From Rhodospirillaceae bacterium (GTDB lineage Bacteria; Pseudomonadota; Alphaproteobacteria; SP197), in the NCBI GenBank assembly GCA_002722885.1, contig PBNE01000006.1, forward strand, positions 147,690 to 211,689: a stretch of 64,000 nt of DNA, written 5' to 3'. Below the pieces are notes generated by a model. That model was not told the DNA's origin and did no database searches. It saw only the letters and a program-made list of their open reading frames with translations. Positions 28,667 to 39,065 of this stretch are shown here, one piece after another. The translations under genes were made by a program, and so were the position numbers. Within the stretch, counting starts at the first letter, position 1, and each line of letters begins with the position of its first letter.

Positions 28667-29668
28667 TCAGGCAAGTGGTGCTTTCAGTCTCTGGATGACC
28701 TGGTCGACGGTGACGCCGTCTGCACGCGCGGCGAAGGTCAGGGCCATGCGGTGGCGCAGGACCGGGCCCGCAAGAGCCACGACGTCGTCGATCGACGGTG
28801 CGAAGCGACCATCGAGCAGAGCGCGTGCGCGAACAGCCAGCATCAAGGCCTGGCTGGCGCGTGGGCCGGGTCCCCAGGCAATCTGCGTGTTGCCGTCTTC
28901 GGTCGCGGGGCGTCCAGAGCGAACCAGAGAGAGGATGGCTTCGACCACGCTCTCACCAACCGGGATTCGGCGGACCAGCTTTTGGGCGTCCATCAGTTCG
29001 TCACCATCGAGGATCTGGCCGGGCTGTTCTTCTTCGGCGCTGGTTGTGACCACCAGCATTTCACGTTCGGCATCGCGATTCGGATAGTCGACATCGACTT
29101 CCATCAGAAAGCGGTCCAGCTGAGCCTCGGGCAGAGGATAGGTGCCTTCCAGCTCAAGCGGGTTCTGGGTCGCCAGAACGTGGAACGGCTCGGGCAGGGG
29201 GTGGCGTGTGCCGGCGACCGACACGGCCCGCTCCTGCATGGCCTGCAACAGAGCTGACTGGGTGCGCGGGCTGGCCCGGTTGATTTCGTCAGCCATCAGA
29301 AGCTGACAGAAGACAGGCCCCTGAATGAAACGGAAGGCGCGACGCCCGGCATCGGATTCTTCAAGCACTTCGGAGCCCAGGATGTCGGCGGGCATGAGGT
29401 CGGGGGTGAACTGGACCCGCTTGTCCTGCAGGCCCATGACGGTGCCGATGGTTTCGACCAGTTTGGTCTTGCCCAATCCCGGCACGCCGATGAGCAGGGC
29501 ATGGCCGCCGGCCAGCAGCGTGATCATGGTCTGCTCGACAACGGCGTCCTGGCCGAAAATGACCTTGCCGACGACCTGGCGCGCTTCGGCGAGCCTGGCG
29601 CCGACACGGTCGATTTCGGCAGTCAGCGCGGAGGCGTCCTGCAACGGATTGTTCTGATTTTCGGCCAT
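28667..29668 (-). CDS. MoxR family AAA+ ATPase
   Basis: Walker A GVPGLGKTK, Walker B LLMADEINRA, VLATQNPLELEGTYPLPEAQLDRF. Confidence 0.93.
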   Translation of the reverse strand: MAENQNNPLQDASALTAEIDRVGARLAEARQVVGKVIFGQDAVVEQTMITLLAGGHALLIGVPGLGKTKLVETIGTVMGLQDKRVQFTPDLMPADILGSEVLEESDAGRRAFRFIQGPVFCQLLMADEINRASPRTQSALLQAMQERAVSVAGTRHPLPEPFHVLATQNPLELEGTYPLPEAQLDRFLMEVDVDYPNRDAEREMLVVTTSAEEEQPGQILDGDELMDAQKLVRRIPVGESVVEAILSLVRSGRPATEDGNTQIAWGPGPRASQALMLAVRARALLDGRFAPSIDDVVALAGPVLRHRMALTFAARADGVTVDQVIQRLKAPLA

Positions 29669-29736
29669 GTGTCTCCCCGAGGAGGTGTTCGTGCGTATAT
29701 TAGTGTTCGTTTGACAATACGGTATCACGCCCTGCC

Positions 29737-30267
29737 ATGACCGCTACAAATGCCCGTGAGGATCAAAAGGTCCATGAACTGCTTACGGGCGCGATCGACA
29801 TCCGGATTGCCCGCGACGGCACCTGGTATCACGAGGGTGGTGCTATCCGCCGCAAGCCAATGGTCAAGCTATTTGCCGGCATACTGCGGCGCGACGATGA
29901 CGGATCGTTCTGTCTTCAGACTCCCTATGAAAAGCGAACCATCATTGTCGAAGACGCGCCCTTTGTTGCCGTCGAAGCTATGGTTTCGAGGGCTGAGGAA
30001 GGTCAGGCGGTTCGCTTTCGCACCAATGTCGACGACGAGGTCACTGCCGGGCCCGATCACCCTATCCGCGTCGAAATCGATGCCGAGACCGGCGAGCCCT
30101 CGCCCTATGTGCTGGTGCGCGAGGGCTTGGAGGCACTGATTGCCCGGTCCGTCTATTACGATCTTGTCGGGCACGGCAGAACGGACACACGGGATGGCCG
30201 TGAGGTCTTGGGCATCGATTCGGGGGGTTGCTTCTTTGTCCTGGGCGAGATTGCCGATGACGCGTGA
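29737..30267 (+). CDS. DUF1285 domain protein
   Basis: IDIRIARDGTWYHEGGAIRRKPMVKLFAGIL...VARSVYYDLV pattern. Confidence 0.8.
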   Translation: MTATNAREDQKVHELLTGAIDIRIARDGTWYHEGGAIRRKPMVKLFAGILRRDDDGSFCLQTPYEKRTIIVEDAPFVAVEAMVSRAEEGQAVRFRTNVDDEVTAGPDHPIRVEIDAETGEPSPYVLVREGLEALIARSVYYDLVGHGRTDTRDGREVLGIDSGGCFFVLGEIADDA

Positions 30268-30841
30268 CGAGGTCCTGCGTGCGCTGGAGGCGATGGCGCC
30301 ACCGGTGATCGAGCCGCCGCTTTCGGACTGGGAAGAGGGTGAGGCGCACCGCCGCGCTGCCGTTCTGGTGCCTTTGGTCGATCATGACGATGGTCTCACT
30401 GTCATTTTCGGTCAGCGCTCCAAGGCATTGCGTCGACACGCCGGCGAGGTCGCCTTTCCGGGCGGCCGGATCGAGGAGGGAGAGGATGAAATCGGAGCAG
30501 CCTTGCGCGAAGCCGAGGAAGAGGTCGGGCTGAGGCCGGAACAGGTCCGGATCGTCGCCCGGCTGGACACCCACAGGGCGGGCTCGGGTTTCGCGATGGC
30601 GCCTCACGTCGGACTGGTCGGACCGCCAGTAGACCTGGTGCCCGACGGTGTGGAGATAGAAGAAGCCTTCGAGGTGCCGCTGTCCTTCCTTCTGGATCCC
30701 GACAACCATCGGCGTGAAAGCCTGTTCTGGCGGGGTGCTGACCGCTGGTACAGTGTCTTCGAATACGGCCCCCGCTACATCTGGGGAGCCACGGCCACGG
30801 TTCTGGTTAACCTTCTGCAAGTCCTGCGCGGAGAACGCTGA
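30257..30841 (+). CDS. Nudix hydrolase, CoA pyrophosphatase type
   Basis: HAGEVAFPGGRIEEGEDEIGAALREAEEEVGL Nudix box. Confidence 0.9.
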   Translation: MTRDEVLRALEAMAPPVIEPPLSDWEEGEAHRRAAVLVPLVDHDDGLTVIFGQRSKALRRHAGEVAFPGGRIEEGEDEIGAALREAEEEVGLRPEQVRIVARLDTHRAGSGFAMAPHVGLVGPPVDLVPDGVEIEEAFEVPLSFLLDPDNHRRESLFWRGADRWYSVFEYGPRYIWGATATVLVNLLQVLRGER

Positions 30842-31116
30842 TGCGTTATCTGTTGCCTGTCCTTCTGATTGCGATACCGCTGATCAGCTACCTCATCTGG
30901 TATGCGCAGGCCCGCCGCAAGGCGGAGCTGCGTGAGGAAGGTGAGTTGCCGGCCTGGCGTGATGCTCCCTGGACATGGATTGTCGTCGGAACGGCCGCAG
31001 TGCTGTCGCTGGCACTGATTGGCCTTGCGTTCGATACTGGTGGTGATCCGCGCGGCACCTATGTGCCTGCTCATGTCGAGGATGATGAGGTGATCCCGGG
31101 TTATGTCGAAGATTGA
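30841..31116 (+). CDS. DUF6111-like small membrane protein
   Basis: 91 aa, two TMs, GTYVPAHVEDDEVIPGYVED end; sits between Nudix and CCA transferase genes. Confidence 0.65.
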   Translation: MRYLLPVLLIAIPLISYLIWYAQARRKAELREEGELPAWRDAPWTWIVVGTAAVLSLALIGLAFDTGGDPRGTYVPAHVEDDEVIPGYVED

Positions 31117-32332
31117 CGACAAGTTGATTGATGTCGGTGCCGTACCAGCGCTCTCCGGTGATGCAGCCCGTGCTGTTGTGGCCGCACTGACGCGTGATGG
31201 AGCCGATGTCCGATTTGTTGGCGGCTGTGTTCGCGATCTTCTCCTCGGCGAGCCGTTGAGTGATGTCGACCTGGCGACGCCGGATCGACCAGAGACCATT
31301 GTCGCGCTGCTCGAAGCTGGAGATATCAAGGCCGTTCCCACCGGCCTGAAACACGGCACCGTCACGGCTGTAGCGAAAGGTGTGCCCTTTGAAATCACCA
31401 CACTCAGAATCGATGTCGAAACCGACGGACGTCATGCCGAGGTTGCGTTCACTGATGACTGGGAGGCTGATGCGGCCCGCCGAGATTTCACAATTAACGC
31501 CATGAGCCTGACGCCCGATGGTTCGCTGTTTGACTATTTCGAAGGCCGCTGCGATCTCGCGCGACAGTGCGTCCGATTTGTCGGCAATGCGAGGACCCGG
31601 ATCAGCGAAGACTATCTCCGGGTCCTGCGTTTCTTCCGCTTCCTCGCCCAATTGCCGGCCGCACAACCCGACGAAGCTGCGGTCGATGCCTGCCGCGAAG
31701 CTGCGGGACGGCTCGGCGGGCTCTCGGCCGAACGGATCCAGGCCGAACTCCTGAAGCTCCTGAAGGCTAGAAACCCGGTTCCCGCCATCGAGCTGATGCG
31801 CGGCACCGGCGTGCTCGAAGCCATGCTGCCGGAGGCCGGATCGTCTGTGGACCTGATGGCGCTGTCGGGCATCGATGATGGTGATCCCGTCCGGCGCCTG
31901 GCAGCATTGGCTCCTGACGGTGGTGCGGCTATTGCGCACCGGCTCAAAATGTCGAACGACGACAAGGCGCGCCTGTCTCAGCTTTCACCGCCGGCTCTGT
32001 CGCTGGATGTTGCAGCTACGGCACAGGATGTGCGCCAAGTAATCTACGATATCGGTTCGGCGCGCGTCCGGGACATGATTCTCCTCGGCTGGTCAGCGGA
32101 CCGCGAGGGTCGTGCCGCTGCCTGGCGCGCTATGATGGAGGTCGTGAACGCTTGGGAGAGTCCCGAACTCCCGATCAAGGGTGCCGATGCGGTCTCGCTC
32201 GGATTGAAAAGCGGCCCTGACGTCGGCGAAGCTCTCAGGGCGGTCGAACGCTGGTGGCGCAGTCAGGACTTCCAACCGGATCGCGAGGTCTGCATGGCGG
32301 TCCTGCGTCATCATCTCGGATCCGTGCGATGA
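31103..32332 (+). CDS. CCA tRNA nucleotidyltransferase / poly(A) polymerase family
   Basis: VRFVGGCVRDLLLGEPLSDVDLATP, RRDFTINAMSL. Confidence 0.93.
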   Translation: MSKIDDKLIDVGAVPALSGDAARAVVAALTRDGADVRFVGGCVRDLLLGEPLSDVDLATPDRPETIVALLEAGDIKAVPTGLKHGTVTAVAKGVPFEITTLRIDVETDGRHAEVAFTDDWEADAARRDFTINAMSLTPDGSLFDYFEGRCDLARQCVRFVGNARTRISEDYLRVLRFFRFLAQLPAAQPDEAAVDACREAAGRLGGLSAERIQAELLKLLKARNPVPAIELMRGTGVLEAMLPEAGSSVDLMALSGIDDGDPVRRLAALAPDGGAAIAHRLKMSNDDKARLSQLSPPALSLDVAATAQDVRQVIYDIGSARVRDMILLGWSADREGRAAAWRAMMEVVNAWESPELPIKGADAVSLGLKSGPDVGEALRAVERWWRSQDFQPDREVCMAVLRHHLGSVR

Positions 32333-32727
32333 AACTGTCGTCAAGCCGTGCTATGCAACATCCCATGACAATGTCGTCTGGCCTGAGCCGCCTTGTGGCT
32401 CTCTGGCTTGCCGTGGTTCTCGTCACGGCACCGATGAGTGCGCACGCGCTGGCTCCGGGAGCTGACGACGATCACACCATCTACGCGATTCTCTCACAGA
32501 CGTGCCTCGACCTCGAGGACACCACGACAGGCAAGGCTGATCCGGTATCGCAGCACATCACCTGCACGGGGTGTGTGCCCGGCTGCTGCGCCAGTGTTCA
32601 GGCACAGGGGTCGTGGCATCGGATGGACGTGGTTGCCTGGAAGCAACGCGCGCCGACCGTCGAGTCGACCCGCCGTGACGGTGCATCGCACAACCAGCAT
32701 CAGGCCCGCTCTCCCCCCGACGTCTGA
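32329..32727 (+). CDS. Small Cys-rich secreted protein (DUF2946-like)
   Basis: Signal-like N-terminus; ITCTGCVPGCCASVQ; ATGA overlap with the CCA transferase gene. Confidence 0.55.
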   Translation: MKLSSSRAMQHPMTMSSGLSRLVALWLAVVLVTAPMSAHALAPGADDDHTIYAILSQTCLDLEDTTTGKADPVSQHITCTGCVPGCCASVQAQGSWHRMDVVAWKQRAPTVESTRRDGASHNQHQARSPPDV

Positions 32728-32776
32728 TCGAATTCCCGATGTTTCGATCTCGATGTCTGGACCTGGAGTGTTTGCC

Positions 32777-33328
32777 ATGCGCCCTGCGCCGCAGTTTGTC
32801 GCGTTCCTGAGTTTTGTTGCCCTTGCCGTGGTTGTGACCGCGCAGGCGCACGAGACGACCCACAATAATCTCTATTTCATCCATCCTTGGATTGCCGAGC
32901 CGCCACCCGGCGTTTCGACGGTCGCCGGCTACGTCGTGATCGACAACGACGGCGACGCGGCAGAGCGGTTGATCGCCGTGTCTGCCCCCTTTGCCGAGAA
33001 GGCAGAGCTGCACAGCTCGTCGTTCAACGACGAAGGCATCATGACGATGCGTGAGGTCGAGCAGGGCCTCGAGGTTGAAGCCGGCGGCAGCGTTTATCTC
33101 GAGCCCGGCGGCTATCACATCATGTTGTTTGGTGTGGAAGAGACCCTTGTCTCTGGTGACCTCCATATGCTCACACTCACGTTCGAACATGCGGGTGAAG
33201 CCGAGGTCGAGTTTGTCATTCAGAAGCGGGATGAGCCGTCAGGGCACGGCGATGCCATCGATGATGAAGGCGGGATGACGATGGATCACGACACGTCGAT
33301 GGACATGGACCATGGAGACGATTCATGA
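32777..33328 (+). CDS. Copper chaperone PCu(A)C family
   Basis: Signal peptide; AELHSSSFNDEGIMTMREVEQGLEVEAGGSVYLEPGGYHIMLFG; Met/His-rich tail. Confidence 0.88.
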   Translation: MRPAPQFVAFLSFVALAVVVTAQAHETTHNNLYFIHPWIAEPPPGVSTVAGYVVIDNDGDAAERLIAVSAPFAEKAELHSSSFNDEGIMTMREVEQGLEVEAGGSVYLEPGGYHIMLFGVEETLVSGDLHMLTLTFEHAGEAEVEFVIQKRDEPSGHGDAIDDEGGMTMDHDTSMDMDHGDDS

Positions 33329-33927
33329 AACTCCGGAACATCACGATCGGGTTTGCCGCCGCGGCAACAATTGCAGTGACGGCCATGGCGGTGATGGAAC
33401 TGCAGCGACGCCAGGCCTTTGAAGCGGTCCAGAACATGCCGATCGATATCGGTGGCCCGTTCACGATGACGGCCCACGACGGTACACCGGTGACTGAGGA
33501 ATCACTCAAGGGTCGCCGCGCATTGATCTTTTTCGGCTTTACCTTTTGTCCTGATGTCTGCCCAACCACACTCAACGAGGTGGCGGCCTGGCTCGACGAG
33601 CTCGGTGAAGATGGCGAGCTGATTGACCCCTACTTCGTCAGCGTCGATCCGGCACGCGACACGCCCGAACGCATGGCCGAATACGCCGGATACTTCTCAC
33701 CGCGGATCACGGGCCTCGTCGGAACAGAAGAGCAGCTCGCCGCGATGGCGTCGTCCTATAAGGTCTACTATGCGCGCATCGACCTCGATGATGGCGATTA
33801 CCTGATGGATCACAGCGCGGCGGTTTACCTGATGGACGGCGATGGCAGGTTTTATGACGCCATCACGCACACCGCCACCTTCGAAGAGGCTGTGGCCAAG
33901 CTTCGCTTGCTGGTCGAGAACGGCTAA
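33325..33927 (+). CDS. SCO1/SenC family protein
   Basis: FFGFTFCPDVCPTTLNE CxxxC motif; VDPARDTPERM. Confidence 0.93.
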   Translation: MKLRNITIGFAAAATIAVTAMAVMELQRRQAFEAVQNMPIDIGGPFTMTAHDGTPVTEESLKGRRALIFFGFTFCPDVCPTTLNEVAAWLDELGEDGELIDPYFVSVDPARDTPERMAEYAGYFSPRITGLVGTEEQLAAMASSYKVYYARIDLDDGDYLMDHSAAVYLMDGDGRFYDAITHTATFEEAVAKLRLLVENG

Positions 33928-33974
33928 CGTTGGAAGGTCAAGAGGCCCGCTCGGGCCGGGATCAGGGATAGCAG

Positions 33975-34895
33975 GTGCCCGAGCCGACACCTCATACGGC
34001 CGCGCGCGAGGCTGCCGACGTTCAGCGCAACAATCTGCATGGCGCCGCTTTTGCGGTGGCCGCCACGATCGGTTTCACCATTGTCTCGGTTCTGGTGAAG
34101 TCTCTGGGCGATACCGGCATGGATGTCTTTCAGACGGTTGTGGTGCGCGCGGTGGTCGGCCTCACCATACTCTCACCGTTGTTCTGGCGCGCCCGCCTCT
34201 TGCCCTGGCGCACCCAGCATCTGCCGATCCACATTATCCGAGCCGTGTTGGGCGGGACCGCCGTGCTCACCGGCTACTACGCCTTCATGCGGTTGCCGCT
34301 GGCCGAGGTGACGGCGATCAGTTTCACCGTGCCGCTGTTCGTGACCGTGTCGGCCGCCCTGTTCCTAAATGAGGGTGTGGGCTGGCGACGCTGGTTGGCA
34401 ACCACCGTCGGTTTCGGCGGTGTACTCGTGGTCGCGCGTCCGTTCGACGGTTCACCGGAACTCGCCACCTTGCTCGCCGTGGCCATGGCGTTGTGCATCG
34501 CCTTTTCGGTGGTGCTGCTGAAACGCTTTCCCGCCCGGGAAAGTCAGCTCACCATGTTGTTTTTTTTTCTTGTCGTTTCGGGCCTGATGGCATTGCCCCA
34601 TTGCCTTGCCGGGTGGCAGGAACCCACGACCGAACAATGGCTCCTGCTCCTGGGAATCGGCGTGGTGGGTCTGGTATCCCAGGCTGCGATCATCCGGGCC
34701 TTCCGCATCGGTGAAGCCAGTTTTGTGGCCCCGTTCGACTACGTCAGACTGTTGTTTGCCGGGATTGCCGGCGTGATCTTCTTTGCTGAGCTGCCCGACA
34801 TCTGGACCTATGCCGGGTCGGCCCTGATCATCGGCTCGACGCTTTACATCGCGCGCCGCGAAGCGCGTCTGGCCAGGGCCGCCAATCAGTCCTGA
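33975..34895 (+). CDS. DMT family transporter
   Basis: EamA repeats; PLAEVTAISFTVPLFVTVSAALFLNE. Confidence 0.88.
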   Translation: MPEPTPHTAAREAADVQRNNLHGAAFAVAATIGFTIVSVLVKSLGDTGMDVFQTVVVRAVVGLTILSPLFWRARLLPWRTQHLPIHIIRAVLGGTAVLTGYYAFMRLPLAEVTAISFTVPLFVTVSAALFLNEGVGWRRWLATTVGFGGVLVVARPFDGSPELATLLAVAMALCIAFSVVLLKRFPARESQLTMLFFFLVVSGLMALPHCLAGWQEPTTEQWLLLLGIGVVGLVSQAAIIRAFRIGEASFVAPFDYVRLLFAGIAGVIFFAELPDIWTYAGSALIIGSTLYIARREARLARAANQS

Positions 34896-35740
34896 TTGGC
34901 CTTTCCCTCGACTTCAAGGCGGGCCCAGATTTCCTCGATCCAGCCTTTGATCACAAGACCCTCTTCCCAGCGGTCACTGAGTTCCCAGCCGTCCTTGTCG
35001 GTGATGGCATAGGGCGGTGGACCCAGCTCGATCAGGAAGTTCAGCGTGGCGTCAGGCGCCTCGCGATAGCGCCATTTCCGGATGCCGTCCTCCCACCACT
35101 GGCGGAAGCGGGTCACCCAGCCCTGCTGCTGCGGGAAGTCGAGCTGAATCTGGACCTGCTCGCGGCTGGCCACACGCCCTTGGAAGGCGACGGAACGGTC
35201 CAGGACCTGCTGGATCCAGTGTTCGTCGCGGGTCGGGATGGGCCAGGTAAACTCGCGTGCCACCACGAAGTGGGAAAGGTCGGCGCAGACCTTCATCTCC
35301 GGCACAGCTTCCATAAGCTGCAGCGTGTAGAGCATGTCGGTCGTGATGCAGTCGCGATGGGTTTCGATCATGCAGGGCATGCCGGCCTGATCGGCCATCT
35401 CGAGCCAGCGTTTGATGATGTCGGCACCTTCGGCCACCGTCATGGGATACATCTGCCCGATCACATTGAGGTGCCGGGCGCCCAGCTCCATCGCCATGTC
35501 GATATCGCTCTGGAAGCCCTCGACCGACTTCGGGAAGGCACAGGCCGTGCAGGCCAGTCCCGCCTTTGAGAGCAGCTTCTGGGCCTTGCGCGCACCGTCG
35601 GTCACGCCGGTCAAGAGGTCCATGCCGGCGTAGCCCGCATCCTTGAGCATCTCGACCTGCTCCTCGATGGGCCATTCGTGACCATCGGGCCGGCGGCGCT
35701 CCATGCCCCAGATCGACTGAAAGACTTCAAGCTTCTGCAT
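34886..35740 (-). CDS. Sugar phosphate isomerase/epimerase family TIM barrel
   Basis: EEQVEMLKDAGYAGMDL..., MIETHRDC, VCADLSHF. Confidence 0.75.
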   Translation of the reverse strand: MQKLEVFQSIWGMERRRPDGHEWPIEEQVEMLKDAGYAGMDLLTGVTDGARKAQKLLSKAGLACTACAFPKSVEGFQSDIDMAMELGARHLNVIGQMYPMTVAEGADIIKRWLEMADQAGMPCMIETHRDCITTDMLYTLQLMEAVPEMKVCADLSHFVVAREFTWPIPTRDEHWIQQVLDRSVAFQGRVASREQVQIQLDFPQQQGWVTRFRQWWEDGIRKWRYREAPDATLNFLIELGPPPYAITDKDGWELSDRWEEGLVIKGWIEEIWARLEVEGKANQD

Positions 35741-35752
35741 GGTTCGCTCCTC

Positions 35753-36622
35753 TTAAGGCCACTTTGCTTCGGGCGGCAGGGACATCAGGATGGCGTCAGT
35801 GTTGCCGCCGGTCATTAATCCGAATTGGGTGCCGCGATCGTAGACCAGATTGAATTCGGCGTATTGACCTCTGTAGACCAACTGTTCTTCCCTCTGTTCA
35901 TCCGTCCATTCCCTCGCCATGTGGCGGCGCACCAGTTCCGGGTAGATCGTTCGAAACGTCTCGCCGACATCCCGTGTGAATGCGAACGAAGCATCGTCGG
36001 CATCGATGTAGTCATAGAAGATGCCGCCAACGCCGCGCGCGATGTTGCGGTGTTTGATAAAGAAGTAGTCGTCGGCCCATTCTTTGAAGCGCGGATAGTC
36101 ACCGCATTCGTGGCGCTTGCAGCAGGCTTCAAAGGCGCCGTGAAAATCCGCCGTGTCCTGATCGACAGGCAGCGGTGGATTGAGATCGGCGCCACCGCCG
36201 AACCACGATTTCCCGGCTGTCGCAATGTGGCGGGTGTTCATGTGGACGGCCGGCACCAGCGGCGAATGCATATGGGCGACCAGAGAGACGCCGGAAGCCC
36301 AGAAGCGGCCGTCATCTGCCTCCGTGCCGGGAATCTCGCCGCGAAACTTGTCCGAGAATTCACCCCAGACAGTCGAAACATTGACACCGACCTTTTCGAA
36401 CACACGTCCCCTCATGACCGCCATAACGCCACCACCGCCTTCAGGACGATCCCAGGCGGTGCGCTCGAAACGGCCGGCAGGGCGATCGTCGAGCGGGCCG
36501 GCATGGTCGTCTTCGATGGCTTCGAAGGCATCGCATATGGAATTGCGGAGTGTTTCGAACCAGGCGCTCGCCTGGTCACGGCGTTCTGGGTTGCCGGGCA
36601 GATTGTCGGATGTGTCTGTCAT
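35753..36622 (-). CDS. hemF: Oxygen-dependent coproporphyrinogen III oxidase
   Basis: [38 protein letters not shown] signatures. Confidence 0.95.
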   Translation of the reverse strand: MTDTSDNLPGNPERRDQASAWFETLRNSICDAFEAIEDDHAGPLDDRPAGRFERTAWDRPEGGGGVMAVMRGRVFEKVGVNVSTVWGEFSDKFRGEIPGTEADDGRFWASGVSLVAHMHSPLVPAVHMNTRHIATAGKSWFGGGADLNPPLPVDQDTADFHGAFEACCKRHECGDYPRFKEWADDYFFIKHRNIARGVGGIFYDYIDADDASFAFTRDVGETFRTIYPELVRRHMAREWTDEQREEQLVYRGQYAEFNLVYDRGTQFGLMTGGNTDAILMSLPPEAKWP

Positions 36623-37101
36623 AAGAAATCGGTCTCCGGGGTGGCAGCAATCTCGCTGAAAGCACCGCTCTGGCGCAAGGCTTCGCTCATTGTCATGGCT
36701 GTGGCCATGGCAACATTGATCGAGCGCAAGCCCGGCGCCATCGGAATGGTCACGCGGAGGTCGGCGCGGGCGTGGACAAGGTCGGGCACCCCGGCGCTTT
36801 CACGCCCGAACAGAAAGACGTCATCCGACAGAAGAGAGCTGGAATAGAGGCTTGTCGCTCCCTTGGTCGTGAGAAGAACCAGGCGTCGGTTTCCGGTGGT
36901 CTCCAGGAACTGTTCCCAACTGTCGTGGCGTGTCAGATCGAGATGGTCGGTGTAGTCCATCAGAGCGCGCCGGAACCGGGTGTCGCCGAGCTGGAAGCCG
37001 GCGGGTTCAATGATATCCACAGAAACGCCCAGACAGGCCGCAAGGCGCAAAATCGTGCCGGTGTTCTGCGGAATATCCGGTTGATAGAGGGCAATTCGCA
37101 T
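36619..37101 (-). CDS. trmL: tRNA (cytidine(34)-2'-O)-methyltransferase
   Basis: [55 protein letters not shown] motifs. Confidence 0.92.
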   Translation of the reverse strand: MRIALYQPDIPQNTGTILRLAACLGVSVDIIEPAGFQLGDTRFRRALMDYTDHLDLTRHDSWEQFLETTGNRRLVLLTTKGATSLYSSSLLSDDVFLFGRESAGVPDLVHARADLRVTIPMAPGLRSINVAMATAMTMSEALRQSGAFSEIAATPETDFL

Positions 37102-37267
37102 GTTCCTTGTTTCCCAGTCGTTTCGGACCCTTGCACGGCACCGAACGGCAGTATATTCATGCCCCGCCTTCGGGTTTTCCAAGGCGTCAGCGGGTTTGTG
37201 GGGACTGTCCTTCGGGATGGTGGATGCCATGGACCGGGAATTACAACAACGCAGAGGTCTCCCTGCC

Positions 37268-37792
37268 ATGGCGGAGAACAGAGTTGGCGCGCATGAAGAA
37301 ACCCGGCGCGACTTCCTTTATGTGGCGACTGGCGCTGTCGCGGCCGTTGGTGCAGCCTGCGTGGCCTGGCCTTTAATCGATCAGATGAACCCGTCGGCCG
37401 ACGTGCTGGCGTTGTCGTCGACCGAAGTGGACCTGACGCCGGTTCCGGTTGGTCAGCAGATCACCGTGAATTGGCGCGGCAAGCCGGTCTTCATTCGTCA
37501 CCGGACGGAGAGTGACATCGAAGAGGCGCGCGCCGTGCCGCTGGAAGATCTCAAGGATCCTCAGACCGACGAAGAACGTACCGAGCGTCCTGAATGGCTG
37601 GTCATGGTGGGCGTTTGCACCCATCTGGGCTGTGTACCCCTGGCCGATGCCGGTGACTACCACGGCTGGTTCTGCCCCTGTCACGGCTCGCACTATGATA
37701 CCTCCGGACGTATCCGGAAGGGTCCGGCACCCGAGAATCTGACCATTCCCGGCTATGCCTTCACCGACGACACCACCGTTGTCGTAGGCTGA
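37268..37792 (+). CDS. petA: Ubiquinol-cytochrome c reductase iron-sulfur subunit
   Basis: Tat-like [11 protein letters not shown]; Rieske CTHLGCVP...CPCHGSHYD. Confidence 0.95.
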   Translation: MAENRVGAHEETRRDFLYVATGAVAAVGAACVAWPLIDQMNPSADVLALSSTEVDLTPVPVGQQITVNWRGKPVFIRHRTESDIEEARAVPLEDLKDPQTDEERTERPEWLVMVGVCTHLGCVPLADAGDYHGWFCPCHGSHYDTSGRIRKGPAPENLTIPGYAFTDDTTVVVG

Positions 37793-37806
37793 GGGAGAGA
37801 GCGCCC

Positions 37807-39054
37807 ATGGAAAAAATCCTGAACATCGGCGTGGTTCGCTGGTTCGACAACCGGCTTCCGGTTCTCAGCTTCGCCAACGAACATCTCATGGTGTACCCGG
37901 CCCCGCGTAACCTGAATTACGCGTGGAACTTCGGTTCGTTGGCCGGCCTTGCCCTGATGATCCAGATCGTCACCGGTATCGTTCTGGCGATGCACTACAC
38001 ACCCAGCACCGAAGCCGCCTTCGACAGCGTTGAGCGCATCATGCGTGACGTGAACTACGGCTGGCTGATCCGCTACATGCACGCCAACGGTGCGTCCTTC
38101 TTCTTCATCGTTGTCTATCTCCACGTTTTCCGAGGCCTCTACTACGGCTCCTACAAGGCGCCGCGCGAGGTGCTCTGGTGGATCGGACTGGTGATCCTTC
38201 TTGCCATGATGGGCACAGCCTTCATGGGTTATGTGCTGCCTTGGGGCCAGATGAGCTTCTGGGGTGCCACCGTGATCACCAACCTGTTCTCGGCCATCCC
38301 CATCATCGGGACGCCGATTGTTGAATGGCTGTGGGGTGGCTTCGCGGTCGACAATCCCACGCTGAACCGCTTTTATGCCCTGCACTATCTGCTGCCGTTC
38401 GTGATTGCCGGCCTGGTCGTGCTGCACCTGTGGGCGCTGCACCACAAGAAGTCGAACAACCCGCTGGGCATCGACTACAAGGGACCGCAGGATTTCATCC
38501 CGTTCCATCCCTACTACACGATCAAGGATGCGTTCGGTGCGGGCATTTTCCTGATCTTCTTCGCGGTCTTCCTGTTCTACGCGCCCAACTACATGGGTCA
38601 TCCGGACAACTACATTCCGGCTGACCCGCTGAAGACCCCGGCCCACATCGTGCCGGAATGGTACTTCCTGCCGTTCTACGCGATCCTTCGCGCCATCCCC
38701 GACAAACTGGGTGGTGTCATCGCGATGGGCCTGTCGATCGGCATTCTGTTCCTGCTGCCCTGGCTCGATACCTCGCGGATCCGTTCGGCGACTTTCCGGC
38801 CCGTGTTCAAGTGGTTCTACTGGATCATGGTGCTCGACATGCTGATCCTGGGTTATGTCGGTTCGCAGCCTGCTGAAGGCGTGTGGATCATCATCGGACA
38901 GCTGGCTACAGCTTACTACTTCATCCACTTCCTGATCCTGCTGCCTGTCATTGGCTGGTTCGAGAAGCCCAAGCCCTTGCCCGACAGCATTGCCAAACCG
39001 GTGTTGTCCGGCGGGCTCGGCGTGGCAAATGCCGCCGCAAACGACAAGGCGTGA
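37807..39054 (+). CDS. petB: Cytochrome b of the bc1 complex
   Basis: [35 protein letters not shown]. Confidence 0.97.
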   Translation: MEKILNIGVVRWFDNRLPVLSFANEHLMVYPAPRNLNYAWNFGSLAGLALMIQIVTGIVLAMHYTPSTEAAFDSVERIMRDVNYGWLIRYMHANGASFFFIVVYLHVFRGLYYGSYKAPREVLWWIGLVILLAMMGTAFMGYVLPWGQMSFWGATVITNLFSAIPIIGTPIVEWLWGGFAVDNPTLNRFYALHYLLPFVIAGLVVLHLWALHHKKSNNPLGIDYKGPQDFIPFHPYYTIKDAFGAGIFLIFFAVFLFYAPNYMGHPDNYIPADPLKTPAHIVPEWYFLPFYAILRAIPDKLGGVIAMGLSIGILFLLPWLDTSRIRSATFRPVFKWFYWIMVLDMLILGYVGSQPAEGVWIIIGQLATAYYFIHFLILLPVIGWFEKPKPLPDSIAKPVLSGGLGVANAAANDKA

Positions 39055-39065
39055 GGAGAGACGCG

